Positions 56,664-64,000 of a DNA stretch of 64,000 bases are shown here, piece after piece (the stretch's first letter is position 1; every line of letters begins with the position of its first letter). Under the pieces are notes generated by a model. It was given only the letters and a program-made list of their open reading frames with translations. It made no database searches and was not told the DNA's origin. Origin of the DNA: DATKAS01 sp963733765 (GTDB taxonomy: Bacteria; Actinomycetota; Acidimicrobiia; Acidimicrobiales; DATKAS01). The position numbers and the translations under genes are program-made. The stretch is taken from contig CAVTEI010000003.1 in NCBI GenBank assembly GCA_963733765.1, positions 2,480,001 to 2,544,000 of the forward strand, in the 5' to 3' direction.

Positions 56664-56900
56664 TTCCAAGCTACAAAGAGCCAACGGTGGATGCCTTGGC
56701 GTCTACTACCGATGAAGGACGTGGGTAGCTGCGAAAAGCTACGGGGAGCTGCTGACCAAGCTTTGATCCGTAGATGTCCGAATGGGGAAACCCGGCACTC
56801 GTCATGGAGTGTCACTCCGGTCTGAACACATAGGGCCGGGAGAGGGAACCGGGGGAATTGAAACATCTCAGTACCCCGAGGAAAGGAAAGCAACAGCGAC

Positions 56901-56934
<34 letters not shown>

Positions 56935-58756
56935 TAAACCGAACTGGTGTAATAGCCTGGTGGCGTTGCCAGTTCGGGGTCGTGGGACCTGATCGATGGG
57001 GCACCAGACCCATCACAGAGTTACCAATCTGATGCCTAGTGGAAGCGTTCTGGAACGGCGCGCCGTAGTGGGTAATGGCCCCGTACACGAAAGGCACTCA
57101 GACTCTGTTCAGTGTTCCCGAGTAGCGCCGGAACCGTGCAAGCTGGCGTGAATTTGCGAGGACCACCTCGTAAGGCTAAGCATACGTAGACGACCGATAG
57201 CGAACTAGTACCGTGAGGGAAAGGTGAAAAGCACCCCGGGAGGGGAGTGAAATAGTACCTGAAACCGTTGGTTTACAAACAGTCAAAGCGTCGTCATGAC
57301 TTCGGTCATGGCCGCAATGGCGTGCCTTTTGAAGAATGAGCCTGCGAGTTACGGTGTGTGGCGAGGTTAACCAGCGATGGGGAGCCGGAGCGAAAGCGAG
57401 TCTGAATAGGGCGTCCAGTCGCATGCTGTAGACCCGAAGCCGAGTGATCTATCCATGGGCAGGCTGAAGCGGGGGTAAGACCCCGTGGAGGGCCGAACCC
57501 ACCTAGGTTGAAAACTGGGGGGATGACCTGTGGATAGGGGTGAAAGGCCAAGCAAACTCGGTGATAGCTGGTTCTCTCCGAAATGCATTTAGGTGCAGCG
57601 TTGCGTGTTCAGTCATGGAGGTAGAGCACTGGATGGGTTAGGGGGTCCACAAGCTTACCGACCCCAGCCAAACTCCGAATGCCATGACTCCAGAGCGCAG
57701 CAGTGAGACCACGGGGGATGAGCTTCGTTGGTCGAAAGGGAAACAGCCCAGATCGCCGGCTAAGGCCCCTAATTCTGGACTAAGTGGAAAACGATGTGGG
57801 ACTGCACAGACAGCCAGGAGGTTGGCTCAGAAGCAGCCATCCTTGAAAGAGTGCGTAACAGCTCACTGGTCGAGTGGTCCTGCGCGGACAATGTAACGGG
57901 GCTCAAGTCCAGAGCCGAAGCCGCGGACTTCTGCGTAAGCAGGAGTGGTAGGAGAGCGTCGACCTTGCAGCGAAGCGGCGGTGTGAACCGTCGTGGAGCG
58001 GGGTCGAGTGAGAATGCAGGCATGAGTAGCGAGAGAGGGGTGAGAAACCCCTCCGCCGAAAGCCCAAGGGTTCCTGGGGAAGGCTAATCCGCCCAGGGTG
58101 AGTCGGGAGCTAAGGCGAGGCCGCAAGGCGTAGTCGATGCACAACCGGTTGATATTCCGGTACCAGCGTGTGCGCGCCCATGCTGAGTCGTTGTTGCTAA
58201 GGGGCTGTCTTCGGACGAACCAACCCACGACGAGGAGGCAAGCAATGAGGGGACGCAGGAGGGTAGGTCATCCCAGGCGATGGTTGTCCTGGGGTAAGCG
58301 TGTAGGGCGGGATCTAGGCAAATCCGGATCCCACAAAGCCTGAGACGCGATGCCGAGTCGATCCAGACGAAGTGACTGATCCCATGCTGCCGAGAAAAGC
58401 CTCTAGCTAGTTCGCACGCTGCCCGTACCCCAAACCGACACAGGTGGGCAGGTAGAGAATACCAAGGCGATCGGGAGAACTGTGGTTAAGGAACTCGGCA
58501 AAATACCTCCGTAACTTCGGGAGAAGGAGGACCCCGTTAGGGTGAAAGGCCTCGCGCCTCGAGCCTCAAAGGGTGACACAAACCAGGGGAAAGCGACTGT
58601 TTACTAAAAACACAGCAGCGTGCTAAGTCGCAAGACGACGTATACGCTGTGACGCCTGCCCGGTGCCGGAAGGTTACGGGGAAGGGTTAGCCGTAAGGCG
58701 AAGCTCTGAACCTAAGCCCCGGTAAACGGCGGCGGTAACTATAACCGTCCTAAGGT

Positions 58757-59462
58757 AATCATCCCTGTGTGCAGCAGGAGTTGCCCCTCGATGCGGTGAC
58801 GCATCGAGTGCAGCTGGCTATTTGCTGGAAACCCCGTGCATCCGGCGGTACTCGCCCAGATGTCCCACCCCCTTCATAGGGTGCGGCCGATGGGCAGTCA
58901 CAATCCGACCGGTGCGGACAATCAGCAGGAAAGGCCAGTTGCCGAGCAGTGGGTCGTCGGCTTCGTCGACGGCGAAGGATGCTTCTCGATCTCGGTGGTG
59001 CGCAATGCGACCTGCCGACTCGGCTGGCAAGTCCAGCATGAGTTCGCAGTGACGCAGGCCGCCCCATCCCGATCCGCTCTCGAGCTCCTCATCGAGGTGT
59101 TCGGGTGCGGCACGGTGATCGAGCAGCACCGAGACGATGGACGCCACCATCCGCTCCTGCGCTTCAGCGTGAAGCGCCGCAGCGATCTGGTGGAGCGCAT
59201 CGTTCCGTTCTTCGAAGACAACCCACTGAGAACCGCCAAGAAGCACGACTTCGAGCGCTTCGCCCTCGTCTTGCAGCTGATGCGAGACGGGAGGCACCGC
59301 ACGGAGGAGGGCCTGGCGCTCATCGCCTCCATCACGGAGGAGATGAACCGCCGGCAGCGGTCTCGGTTTCTGGAATCCTCAGAGGCCATACGCCAGCCGA
59401 CTCTCACCGACTGAGAGCCGAAGATATGGTCCTAGCTCCATGGCGACATGGAGACGCACTAG
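58757..59462 (+). mobile_element. Group I intron in 23S rRNA at E. coli position 1931
   Basis: Exons CCTAAGGT and AGCGAAATTCC are contiguous in other bacteria; 706 nt separate them here. The 5' exon ends in U and the intron in G. Core helices: P2 CTCGATGCG/CGCATCGAG with GTGA loop (58787-58808). P3 GCTGGC/GCCAGC (58813-58818, 59392-59397). P4 TGCTG/CAGCA within TTTGCTGGAAAC and AATCAGCAGGAAA (58823-58827, 58923-58927). P7 GGCCAT/ATGGTC (59384-59389, 59426-59431, S element AAGATATGGTCC). P8 at 59401-59416. P9 CTCCATG/CATGGAG with GCGA loop (59436-59453). P1/P10 were not resolved. The ORF inside is a LAGLIDADG homing endonuclease. Confidence 0.93.
58836..59414 (+). CDS. LAGLIDADG homing endonuclease encoded in the 23S intron
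   Basis: WVVGFVDGEGCFSISV (near residue 40) is a clear LAGLIDADG motif (GFVDGEG) with the catalytic acidic residue. LRFSVKRRSDLVERIVPFFEDNPLRTAKKHDFERF is the conserved second half. One motif only, so it should act as a homodimer on the intronless 23S site. Up to 192 aa; ATG 58836, 58860 or 58890 are possible starts, all between P4 strands. Its 3' end runs through P7, P3' and P8 of the intron core, so protein and ribozyme share sequence. It would be translated from rRNA precursor. Confidence 0.9.
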   Translation: MHPAVLAQMSHPLHRVRPMGSHNPTGADNQQERPVAEQWVVGFVDGEGCFSISVVRNATCRLGWQVQHEFAVTQAAPSRSALELLIEVFGCGTVIEQHRDDGRHHPLLRFSVKRRSDLVERIVPFFEDNPLRTAKKHDFERFALVLQLMRDGRHRTEEGLALIASITEEMNRRQRSRFLESSEAIRQPTLTD

Positions 59463-59509
<47 letters not shown>

Positions 59510-59761
59510 CGACTTTCCTACTGTCTCAACCACAGACCCGGCGAAATTGAAGTACGAGTAAAGATGCTCGTTAGCTGCAGAAGGACGGAAAGACCCCGTG
59601 GACCTTTACTATAACTTGATGTTGGGTCTTGGTCTTGGTTGTGTAGGATAGGTGGGAGACTTGGAAGCTGTGGCGCCAGCCATGGTGGAGTCGCCGTTGA
59701 AATACCACCCTGCTAATGCCGGGACTCTAACCTTGGCCCGTTATCCGGGTCGGGAACAGCG

Positions 59762-59814
<53 letters not shown>

Positions 59815-60018
59815 CCAAAGGTTCCCTCAGGCTGGTTGGCAATCAGCCGTCGAGTGCAATGGCACAAGGGAGCTTGACTGCGAGACAAACTCGTCAAGCA
59901 GATGCGAAAGCAGGGCATAGTGACCCAGCGATTGCGTGTGGAAGCGTCGTTGCTCAACGGATAAAAGGTACCCCGGGGATAACAGGCTAATCTTCCCCAA
60001 GAGTCCATATCGACGGGA

Positions 60019-60101
<83 letters not shown>

Positions 60102-60117
60102 TACGCGAGCTGGGTTT

Positions 60118-60148
<31 letters not shown>

Positions 60149-60507
60149 TCTGCAGCCGTAGGAGATCTGAGGAAGGCTGTCCCTAGTACGAGAGGACCGG
60201 GACGGACGCAGCTCTGGTGTGCCAGTTGTCCTGCCAAGGGCACTGCTGGTTGGCCACCTGCGGAAGGGATAAGCGCTGAAAGCATCTAAGCGCGAAACCC
60301 GTTTCAAGATGAGATCTCCCACTGGGACAACCAGGTAAGGCCCGTGGTAGACCACCACGTTGATAGGCCGGAGGTGTACGCAGGGCAACCTGTTCAGCCG
60401 ACCGGTACTAATCGGCCGAGGGCTTGGATGAACTCGTGCTCGTGCTCGCTCTGAAGTGCTCAAGGGGCTGCCGGCCTGATAGACGGCTGGCGCCATTGAC
60501 AACAGGT

Positions 60508-60625
60508 TTCCGGTGGCTATGGCGGCGGGGCCACACCCGTTCCCATTCCGAACACGGCAGTTAAGCCCGCCCGCGCCGATGGTACTTGGGGGTAGACCCC
60601 CTGGGAGAGTAGGTCGCCGCCGGAT
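60508..60625 (+). rRNA. rrf: 5S ribosomal RNA
   Basis: The terminal stem TCCGGTGGC pairs with GCCGCCGGA. The conserved CACACCCGTTCCCATTCCGA, ACACGGCAGTTAAGC and GGGAGAGTAGGTCGCCGCC are present. About 118 nt. The 78-nt 23S-5S spacer contains the 23S processing stalk and no tRNA. Confidence 0.95.
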
Positions 60626-60637
60626 TTCTCACGCGAA

Positions 60638-60677
60638 AGAGCCCCCCGTACCGGGGGGCTCTTCGTCGTTTTGCGCC
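60638..60677 (+). terminator. rRNA operon terminator
   Basis: AGAGCCCCCCG pairs with CGGGGGGCTCT in a nearly perfect 11-bp stem, followed by TCGTCGTTTT. It lies 13 nt after 5S and separates the rRNA operon from the convergent EthD gene. Confidence 0.9.
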
Positions 60678-60691
60678 GGCCGTGCGGAGTG

Positions 60692-60979
60692 TCAGTCGAC
60701 GGTCTCGCTCGTCTGCAGCACCGGCTGGATCGTCGTGTAGTTGGCGATGTCGGCCATGACGTCACCGATGCCGGCACTGCCCATCGCGGCGCCGACCGCC
60801 TCCATCGAGTCGAACTTGAAGTGCACGGCAGCGACGTAGGGGCCGTCGACGCCCTTGTCGATCTCGGCGCTCGACAGCCCGAAGGTCTTGCACGCAAGCG
60901 GGACGTGCTTGTCTCGGTAGTAGTCGTGGTCGAACGACGCACCCTCGGTCTTCGGGTACAGGACGCTGAGGCGGATCAT
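60692..60979 (-). CDS. EthD-domain protein (dimeric alpha/beta barrel)
   Basis: 95 aa. MIRLSVLYPKTEGASFDHDYYRDKHVPLACK is the EthD/REDY pattern (strand, then Phe-x-x-x-Tyr-Tyr...HVPL), and GIGDVMADIANYTTIQPVLQTSE closes the ferredoxin-like fold. Some family members help ethyl-tert-butyl ether or polyketide metabolism, others have unknown roles. It points toward the rRNA terminator. No partner genes suggest a substrate. Confidence 0.8.
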   Translation of the reverse strand: MIRLSVLYPKTEGASFDHDYYRDKHVPLACKTFGLSSAEIDKGVDGPYVAAVHFKFDSMEAVGAAMGSAGIGDVMADIANYTTIQPVLQTSETVD

Positions 60980-61022
60980 CGTGAGCTCATCCTCTCGGTA
61001 ACGGGCCCGCAGTCTGCCCCAG

Positions 61023-61499
61023 TCACAGCCGCCCGAGCACCGCTCCGCACGAGCTCAAGTCGACGCCCTTCTCGTCGATGTCGAGCCGGGTGAGCTTTCC
61101 GTCGTCGATGATCGCCGCGTAGCGCTTCGACCGGCTGCCCAACCCGAAGGCCGATCCGTCGAGCTCGAGACCCATCGCCTTGGTGAAGTCGCCGTTGCCG
61201 TCGGCCACCATCAGGATCTTGTCGCCGACGTCGTGGGCCTTGCCCCAGGCCTCCATCACGAACGCGTCGTTGACCGCGATGCACGCGATCTGATCGACGC
61301 CCTTCGCCTTCAGCTCCTCTGCCTGCTCGACGAAGCCGGGCAGATGGATGCGGTCGCACCCCGGCGTGAACGCCCCGGGTACCCCGAACAGCACGGTGCG
61401 GCCCTTCGCGAACAGCTCGCCGGTCTTCACCGGCTCCGGTCCATTCGGGCCGGGCGTGCGCACCTCGACGTCGGGCAGTGCGTCTCCTGTTTCAATCAC
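61023..61499 (-). CDS. Peroxiredoxin, Prx5-like (AhpC/TSA superfamily)
   Basis: 158 aa. LFGVPGAFTPGCDRIHLPGFV holds the peroxidatic Cys in the Prx5 motif PGAFTPxC (Gly where Thr is usual). IACIAVNDAFVMEAWGKAH and the catalytic Arg in SKRYAAIIDDG follow. A second Cys (LSSCGAVLG) near the C-terminus could resolve the sulfenate as in atypical 2-Cys Prx. GTG 61499 with GGAGGA seven nt upstream on the minus strand. It is divergent from the acetyltransferase gene. Confidence 0.88.
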   Translation of the reverse strand: MIETGDALPDVEVRTPGPNGPEPVKTGELFAKGRTVLFGVPGAFTPGCDRIHLPGFVEQAEELKAKGVDQIACIAVNDAFVMEAWGKAHDVGDKILMVADGNGDFTKAMGLELDGSAFGLGSRSKRYAAIIDDGKLTRLDIDEKGVDLSSCGAVLGRL

Positions 61500-61561
61500 G
61501 ATCTTCCTCCTTTGGCCGCGCCGACGATAACGGCACGAGTGCGGCGAACGCCCACTCGTCT

Positions 61562-61573
61562 TACATTCCCCAC
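61562..61573 (+). promoter_or_regulatory. Putative -10 box for leaderless acetyltransferase gene
   Basis: TACATT (61562-61567) lies 6 nt before GTG 61574. No Shine-Dalgarno and no clear -35. Confidence 0.4.
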
Positions 61574-62176
61574 GTGCGGTTGACGACGAGCTCTGATGTG
61601 CGGGCCATCCGCCGGGTGCTCGGCGAGGCCTTCGCTCCCGACCCATTGCTCGTCTGGCTGTTCCCCGACGACGCGACCCGCCTCGACGCGACCGCAGCCT
61701 GGCTCGGCCTCTTCGCGGAGCGATACCTGACTCGGGCTCCGATCCATGCGATCGTCGGCGACGACGTTGCGGCGGTCGCGCTGTGGCAGCAGCCCGGCGA
61801 GACGGCGCTGCCCGTTGCATCGGGGCCGCCCACGATCGGCGGCATGCTCGCCGCCCTCCTGGGGCCGGCGCGCTCGGCGGAGCTGGGGGACGCGCTCCGC
61901 GCGATCGCGTCGGTGCGCCCGACCCGGCGCCATTCGTATCTGCAGTTCCTGGCGGTCAGCCCGGAGCACCAAGGCCATGGGATGGGGCACCGCCTGATCA
62001 TGCCGGGCATGGCGGCCGCCGATGCCGAGGGCGTAGGCGTCCACCTCGAGACGACGAACGCGCGGAACCTGCCCTTCTACCAATCGCTCGGCTTCGAGGT
62101 GTCACACGAGCTGCGTCTCGAGCCGGGCGGCCCCGAGCTGTGGGCAATGTGGAGGTCTCCCAAGGCGGAGCTGTGA
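61574..62176 (+). CDS. GNAT-family N-acetyltransferase
   Basis: 200 aa. HSYLQFLAVSPEHQGHGMGHRLIMPGMAAADAEG is motif A of GNAT acetyltransferases, with the acetyl-CoA pyrophosphate loop Q-x-x-G-x-G. VHLETTNARNLPFYQSLGFEV is motif B. The N-terminus has the SSDVRAIRRVLGEAF start typical of the family. GTG 61574 follows a -10 box by 6 nt; the open frame extends upstream without conserved sequence. Substrate unknown. Confidence 0.85.
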   Translation: MRLTTSSDVRAIRRVLGEAFAPDPLLVWLFPDDATRLDATAAWLGLFAERYLTRAPIHAIVGDDVAAVALWQQPGETALPVASGPPTIGGMLAALLGPARSAELGDALRAIASVRPTRRHSYLQFLAVSPEHQGHGMGHRLIMPGMAAADAEGVGVHLETTNARNLPFYQSLGFEVSHELRLEPGGPELWAMWRSPKAEL

Positions 62177-62255
62177 CCGATGTCGCGGTCCGAACGACCG
62201 ACAGGAACACTAGGTTCGCTACTTGAACTCACCCCGGGAGGAGGGAGGGCAGCCC

Positions 62256-62690
62256 GTGGACACCACGACCAGCGGCGTCGAGCAGCTCAGGGCCCTCATG
62301 GGCCAGGGCGCCCCCGGCGTGGGCATCACGCGCCTGTTGGGCATGCAGCTCGAAGTCCTCGAGCCGGGCACGGTCGCCTTCTCGTTGCAGACGCGTGAGG
62401 ACATGGGCAACGCCATCGGTGTGGTCCACGGCGGGATCGCCGCGACGCTCCTCGACAGCGCGCTCGGGTGCGCGGTGCACTCCACGCTCGAGCCGGGCGA
62501 GCGCTACACGACCGTGGACTTGCACCTGCATTACACGCGGGCGATCGCGATCGATCTCGGCAAGATCGTCGCCACGGGCGAGGTCGTGCACCGAGGGAGC
62601 CGGCTGGCAACCGCGGAGGGCCGTCTCCTCGGCCCTGACGGGAAGCTGCTCGCGCACGGCACGACGACGTGCATGGTGATGGCGGCGTGA
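62256..62690 (+). CDS. PaaI-type hotdog thioesterase
   Basis: 144 aa. GNAIGVVHGGIAATLLDSALGCAVHSTL is the PaaI/YdiI thioesterase motif (HGG followed by the long helix). TTVDLHLHYTRAI and GEVVHRGSRLATAEGRL follow. GTG 62256 has a purine-rich Shine-Dalgarno (GGGAGGAGGGAGG) just upstream; TTG 62223 is less likely. Acyl substrate unknown. Coupled to the MFS gene by GTGA. Confidence 0.87.
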   Translation: MDTTTSGVEQLRALMGQGAPGVGITRLLGMQLEVLEPGTVAFSLQTREDMGNAIGVVHGGIAATLLDSALGCAVHSTLEPGERYTTVDLHLHYTRAIAIDLGKIVATGEVVHRGSRLATAEGRLLGPDGKLLAHGTTTCMVMAA

Positions 62691-64000
62691 GCAAGCGAGT
62701 GGCACGTCCCGTCAGTGAGTGGACCGTGCTCACCTCGACGAGCCTCGCGGTCGTCGCAGTGTTCCTCGACACTTCGATCTTGTTCGTTGCGTTCCCGTCG
62801 ATCAGCGCGAGCTTCTCCGACGTCAGCACCACGACGATGTCGTGGGTGCTCAACGCCTACACGATCGTGTTCGCGGCGTTGCTCATCCCCGCGGGACGGC
62901 TCGCCGACCGCGTCGGAAGGCGCAAGACCTTCCTGACTGCCGTAGTGATCTTCACGGTCGCGTCGGTGCTCTGCGGTCTGGCGCCGACGGCGGGGCTGCT
63001 CATCCTCGGCCGCATCGTGCAGGCAGTGGGTGCGGCGGCGTTGGTGCCCTCGTCGCTCGCGTTGGTGTTGCAGACGTTCCCGCGTCCGAAGATCCCGATG
63101 GCGGTGGCGATATGGGGCTCGATCGGAGCGGTCGCCGGAGCCGCCGGTCCGACGATCGGCGCGCTCGTCGTCGAGAACTTCGGATGGCGGTGGGCGTTCT
63201 TCATCAACGTGCCCGTGGGGATCGTGAGCTTCGTGATGGGCCGCCGTGTCCTGCCCGAGGGTCGCGAGGCGCACCCCGGCCGGCTGCCCGATCCGCTCGG
63301 CGTCGTGTTGCTCGCGAGCGGCCTCGCACTTCTCGCCTACGGGATCGTGAAGACCGCCGATTGGGGATGGACGAGCGTCGAGTTCATCGGCTGCACGGTG
63401 ATCGCCGTCGGGCTTCTCGCCGTGTTCATCCATCGGTGCCGAGTCGTGCCCAATCCGCTCCTCGAGCTCTCGCTGTTCCGCGTCCGCAACTTTCGCTGGG
63501 CGAACGCCGCCGCCTTCGTGTTCGCCATCGGGTTCAACGCGATGTTCCTCGGGAACATCCTGTTCTTCACAATGGTGTGGCAGTTCTCGATTCTCGAGGC
63601 GGGCTTGGCCATTGGTCTCGGGCCTCTGATCGTGGCGCTCACCGCGCCCTGGTTCGGCAAGCTGGCGGGACACATCGGGCAGAGGGCGTTGCTCATCCCG
63701 GGCGGACTCGTCTTTGCAACGGGCGGAGCCCTGCTGCTCGCCCGGATGGGAACGACCCCGAGCTACGTGACCGAGTTCCTCCCGGCGCTTCTCTTCACCG
63801 CGGTGGGTGTCGCGCTCTGCCTTCCGCAGCTCTCGTCTGCAGCGGTGCAGGGACTGCCGCCCGACCGGTATGGCGCAGGCTCGGCAACCACTCAGGCCGT
63901 CCGAAACCTCGGCGCGACGATCGGTGTTGCCATCGTGATCGCTTTCGTGGCGGGCGCCACCGGAGGACAGCTCGAGGACTTCCGCCGGGTCTGGTGGTTG
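62687..64000 (+). CDS. MFS transporter, DHA2/EmrB-QacA type (3' end outside window)
   Basis: The frame is open from GTG 62687 to the window end (438 codons). TSTSLAVVAVFLDTSILFVAFPSI is helix 1. WVLNAYTIVFAALLIPAGRLADRVGRRKTF contains motif A, LILGRIVQAVGAAALVPSSLALV motif B, and SIGAVAGAAGPTIGALVVENFGWRW antiporter motif C. It goes on through about a dozen membrane helices. This family exports drugs or metabolites by proton antiport, usually with 14 helices. The end lies outside the window. Substrate unknown; co-transcription with the thioesterase is likely (4-nt overlap). Confidence 0.9.
   Translation, partial: MSKRVARPVSEWTVLTSTSLAVVAVFLDTSILFVAFPSISASFSDVSTTTMSWVLNAYTIVFAALLIPAGRLADRVGRRKTFLTAVVIFTVASVLCGLAPTAGLLILGRIVQAVGAAALVPSSLALVLQTFPRPKIPMAVAIWGSIGAVAGAAGPTIGALVVENFGWRWAFFINVPVGIVSFVMGRRVLPEGREAHPGRLPDPLGVVLLASGLALLAYGIVKTADWGWTSVEFIGCTVIAVGLLAVFIHRCRVVPNPLLELSLFRVRNFRWANAAAFVFAIGFNAMFLGNILFFTMVWQFSILEAGLAIGLGPLIVALTAPWFGKLAGHIGQRALLIPGGLVFATGGALLLARMGTTPSYVTEFLPALLFTAVGVALCLPQLSSAAVQGLPPDRYGAGSATTQAVRNLGATIGVAIVIAFVAGATGGQLEDFRRVWWL

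Noticed and set aside
58757..59462. The 23S insertion as a simple RNase III-excised intervening sequence
   Set aside because: Intervening sequences are usually short hairpins without ribozyme structure and sit at helices 25 or 45. Here P3/P4/P7/P9 and a LAGLIDADG gene are present at L1931.
60638..64000. A gene cluster or mobile island after the rRNA operon
   Set aside because: The EthD, peroxiredoxin, GNAT, thioesterase and MFS genes have no common pathway signal, no integrase, tRNA or repeats, and composition like the rest.

Overview
The window is a high-GC actinobacterial chromosome segment. I place it in the Acidimicrobiia/Acidimicrobiales from the 16S sequence and from gene order. That placement is pattern recognition, not a search. 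Nearly all genes are on the + strand in tight operons with ATGA/GTGA stop-start overlaps. Almost everything is core metabolism and translation, laid out as in other actinobacteria. Accessory content is small.

Region by region. (1) 1-9.5 kb: end of ruvX, mltG, then the aromatic pathway (aroE, aroC, aroK, aroB, aroQ) with a DUF4388 gene and a prepilin peptidase between aroE and aroC, followed by an Xaa-Pro peptidase, efp and nusB. (2) 9.5-10.8 kb: a DUF222/HNH gene behind a perfect LexA (SOS) box. (3) 10.9-29 kb: a pyrimidine operon (PyrR leader, pyrR-pyrB-pyrC-carA-carB-pyrD-pyrF) running into mihF, gmk, an aldo/keto reductase, rpoZ, coaBC, metK, priA, def, fmt and rsmB. (4) 29-37 kb: a MoaB/MogA protein, a carotenoid oxygenase, an FMN riboswitch with ribD-ribE-ribBA-ribH, hisG, a cold-shock-like protein, a rubrerythrin/rubredoxin/DinB-like fusion and an alkyltransferase-like protein. 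(5) 37-43 kb: infC (AUA start), rpmI, rplT, a SpoU rRNA methyltransferase, pheS and pheT. (6) 43-54 kb: a duplicated cupredoxin-like lipoprotein, the arginine operon argC-B-D-F-R-G-H behind a double ArgR box, a methyltransferase, a thioesterase, a DNA glycosylase and tyrS. (7) 54.5-60.7 kb: an rRNA operon whose 23S gene is split by a group I intron with a LAGLIDADG homing endonuclease. (8) 60.7-64 kb: an EthD-like protein, a peroxiredoxin, an acetyltransferase, a thioesterase and a truncated MFS exporter.

Four things stand out. The 23S intron lies at the position of E. coli U1931, inside the I-CeuI target, and most of its P2-P9 core can be read by eye. infC has no ATG/GTG/TTG start and appears to begin at AUA. 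Several promoters have a TANNNT -10 box 6-8 nt before the start codon, implying leaderless mRNAs, including argC inside its ArgR operator. Six genes, mostly core (aroE, gmk, coaBC, argH, mpg and the lipoprotein), are split by 1-2 nt indels, several in G or C homopolymers. This looks like sequencing or assembly error rather than gene decay. No CRISPR array, prophage or biosynthetic island was seen.
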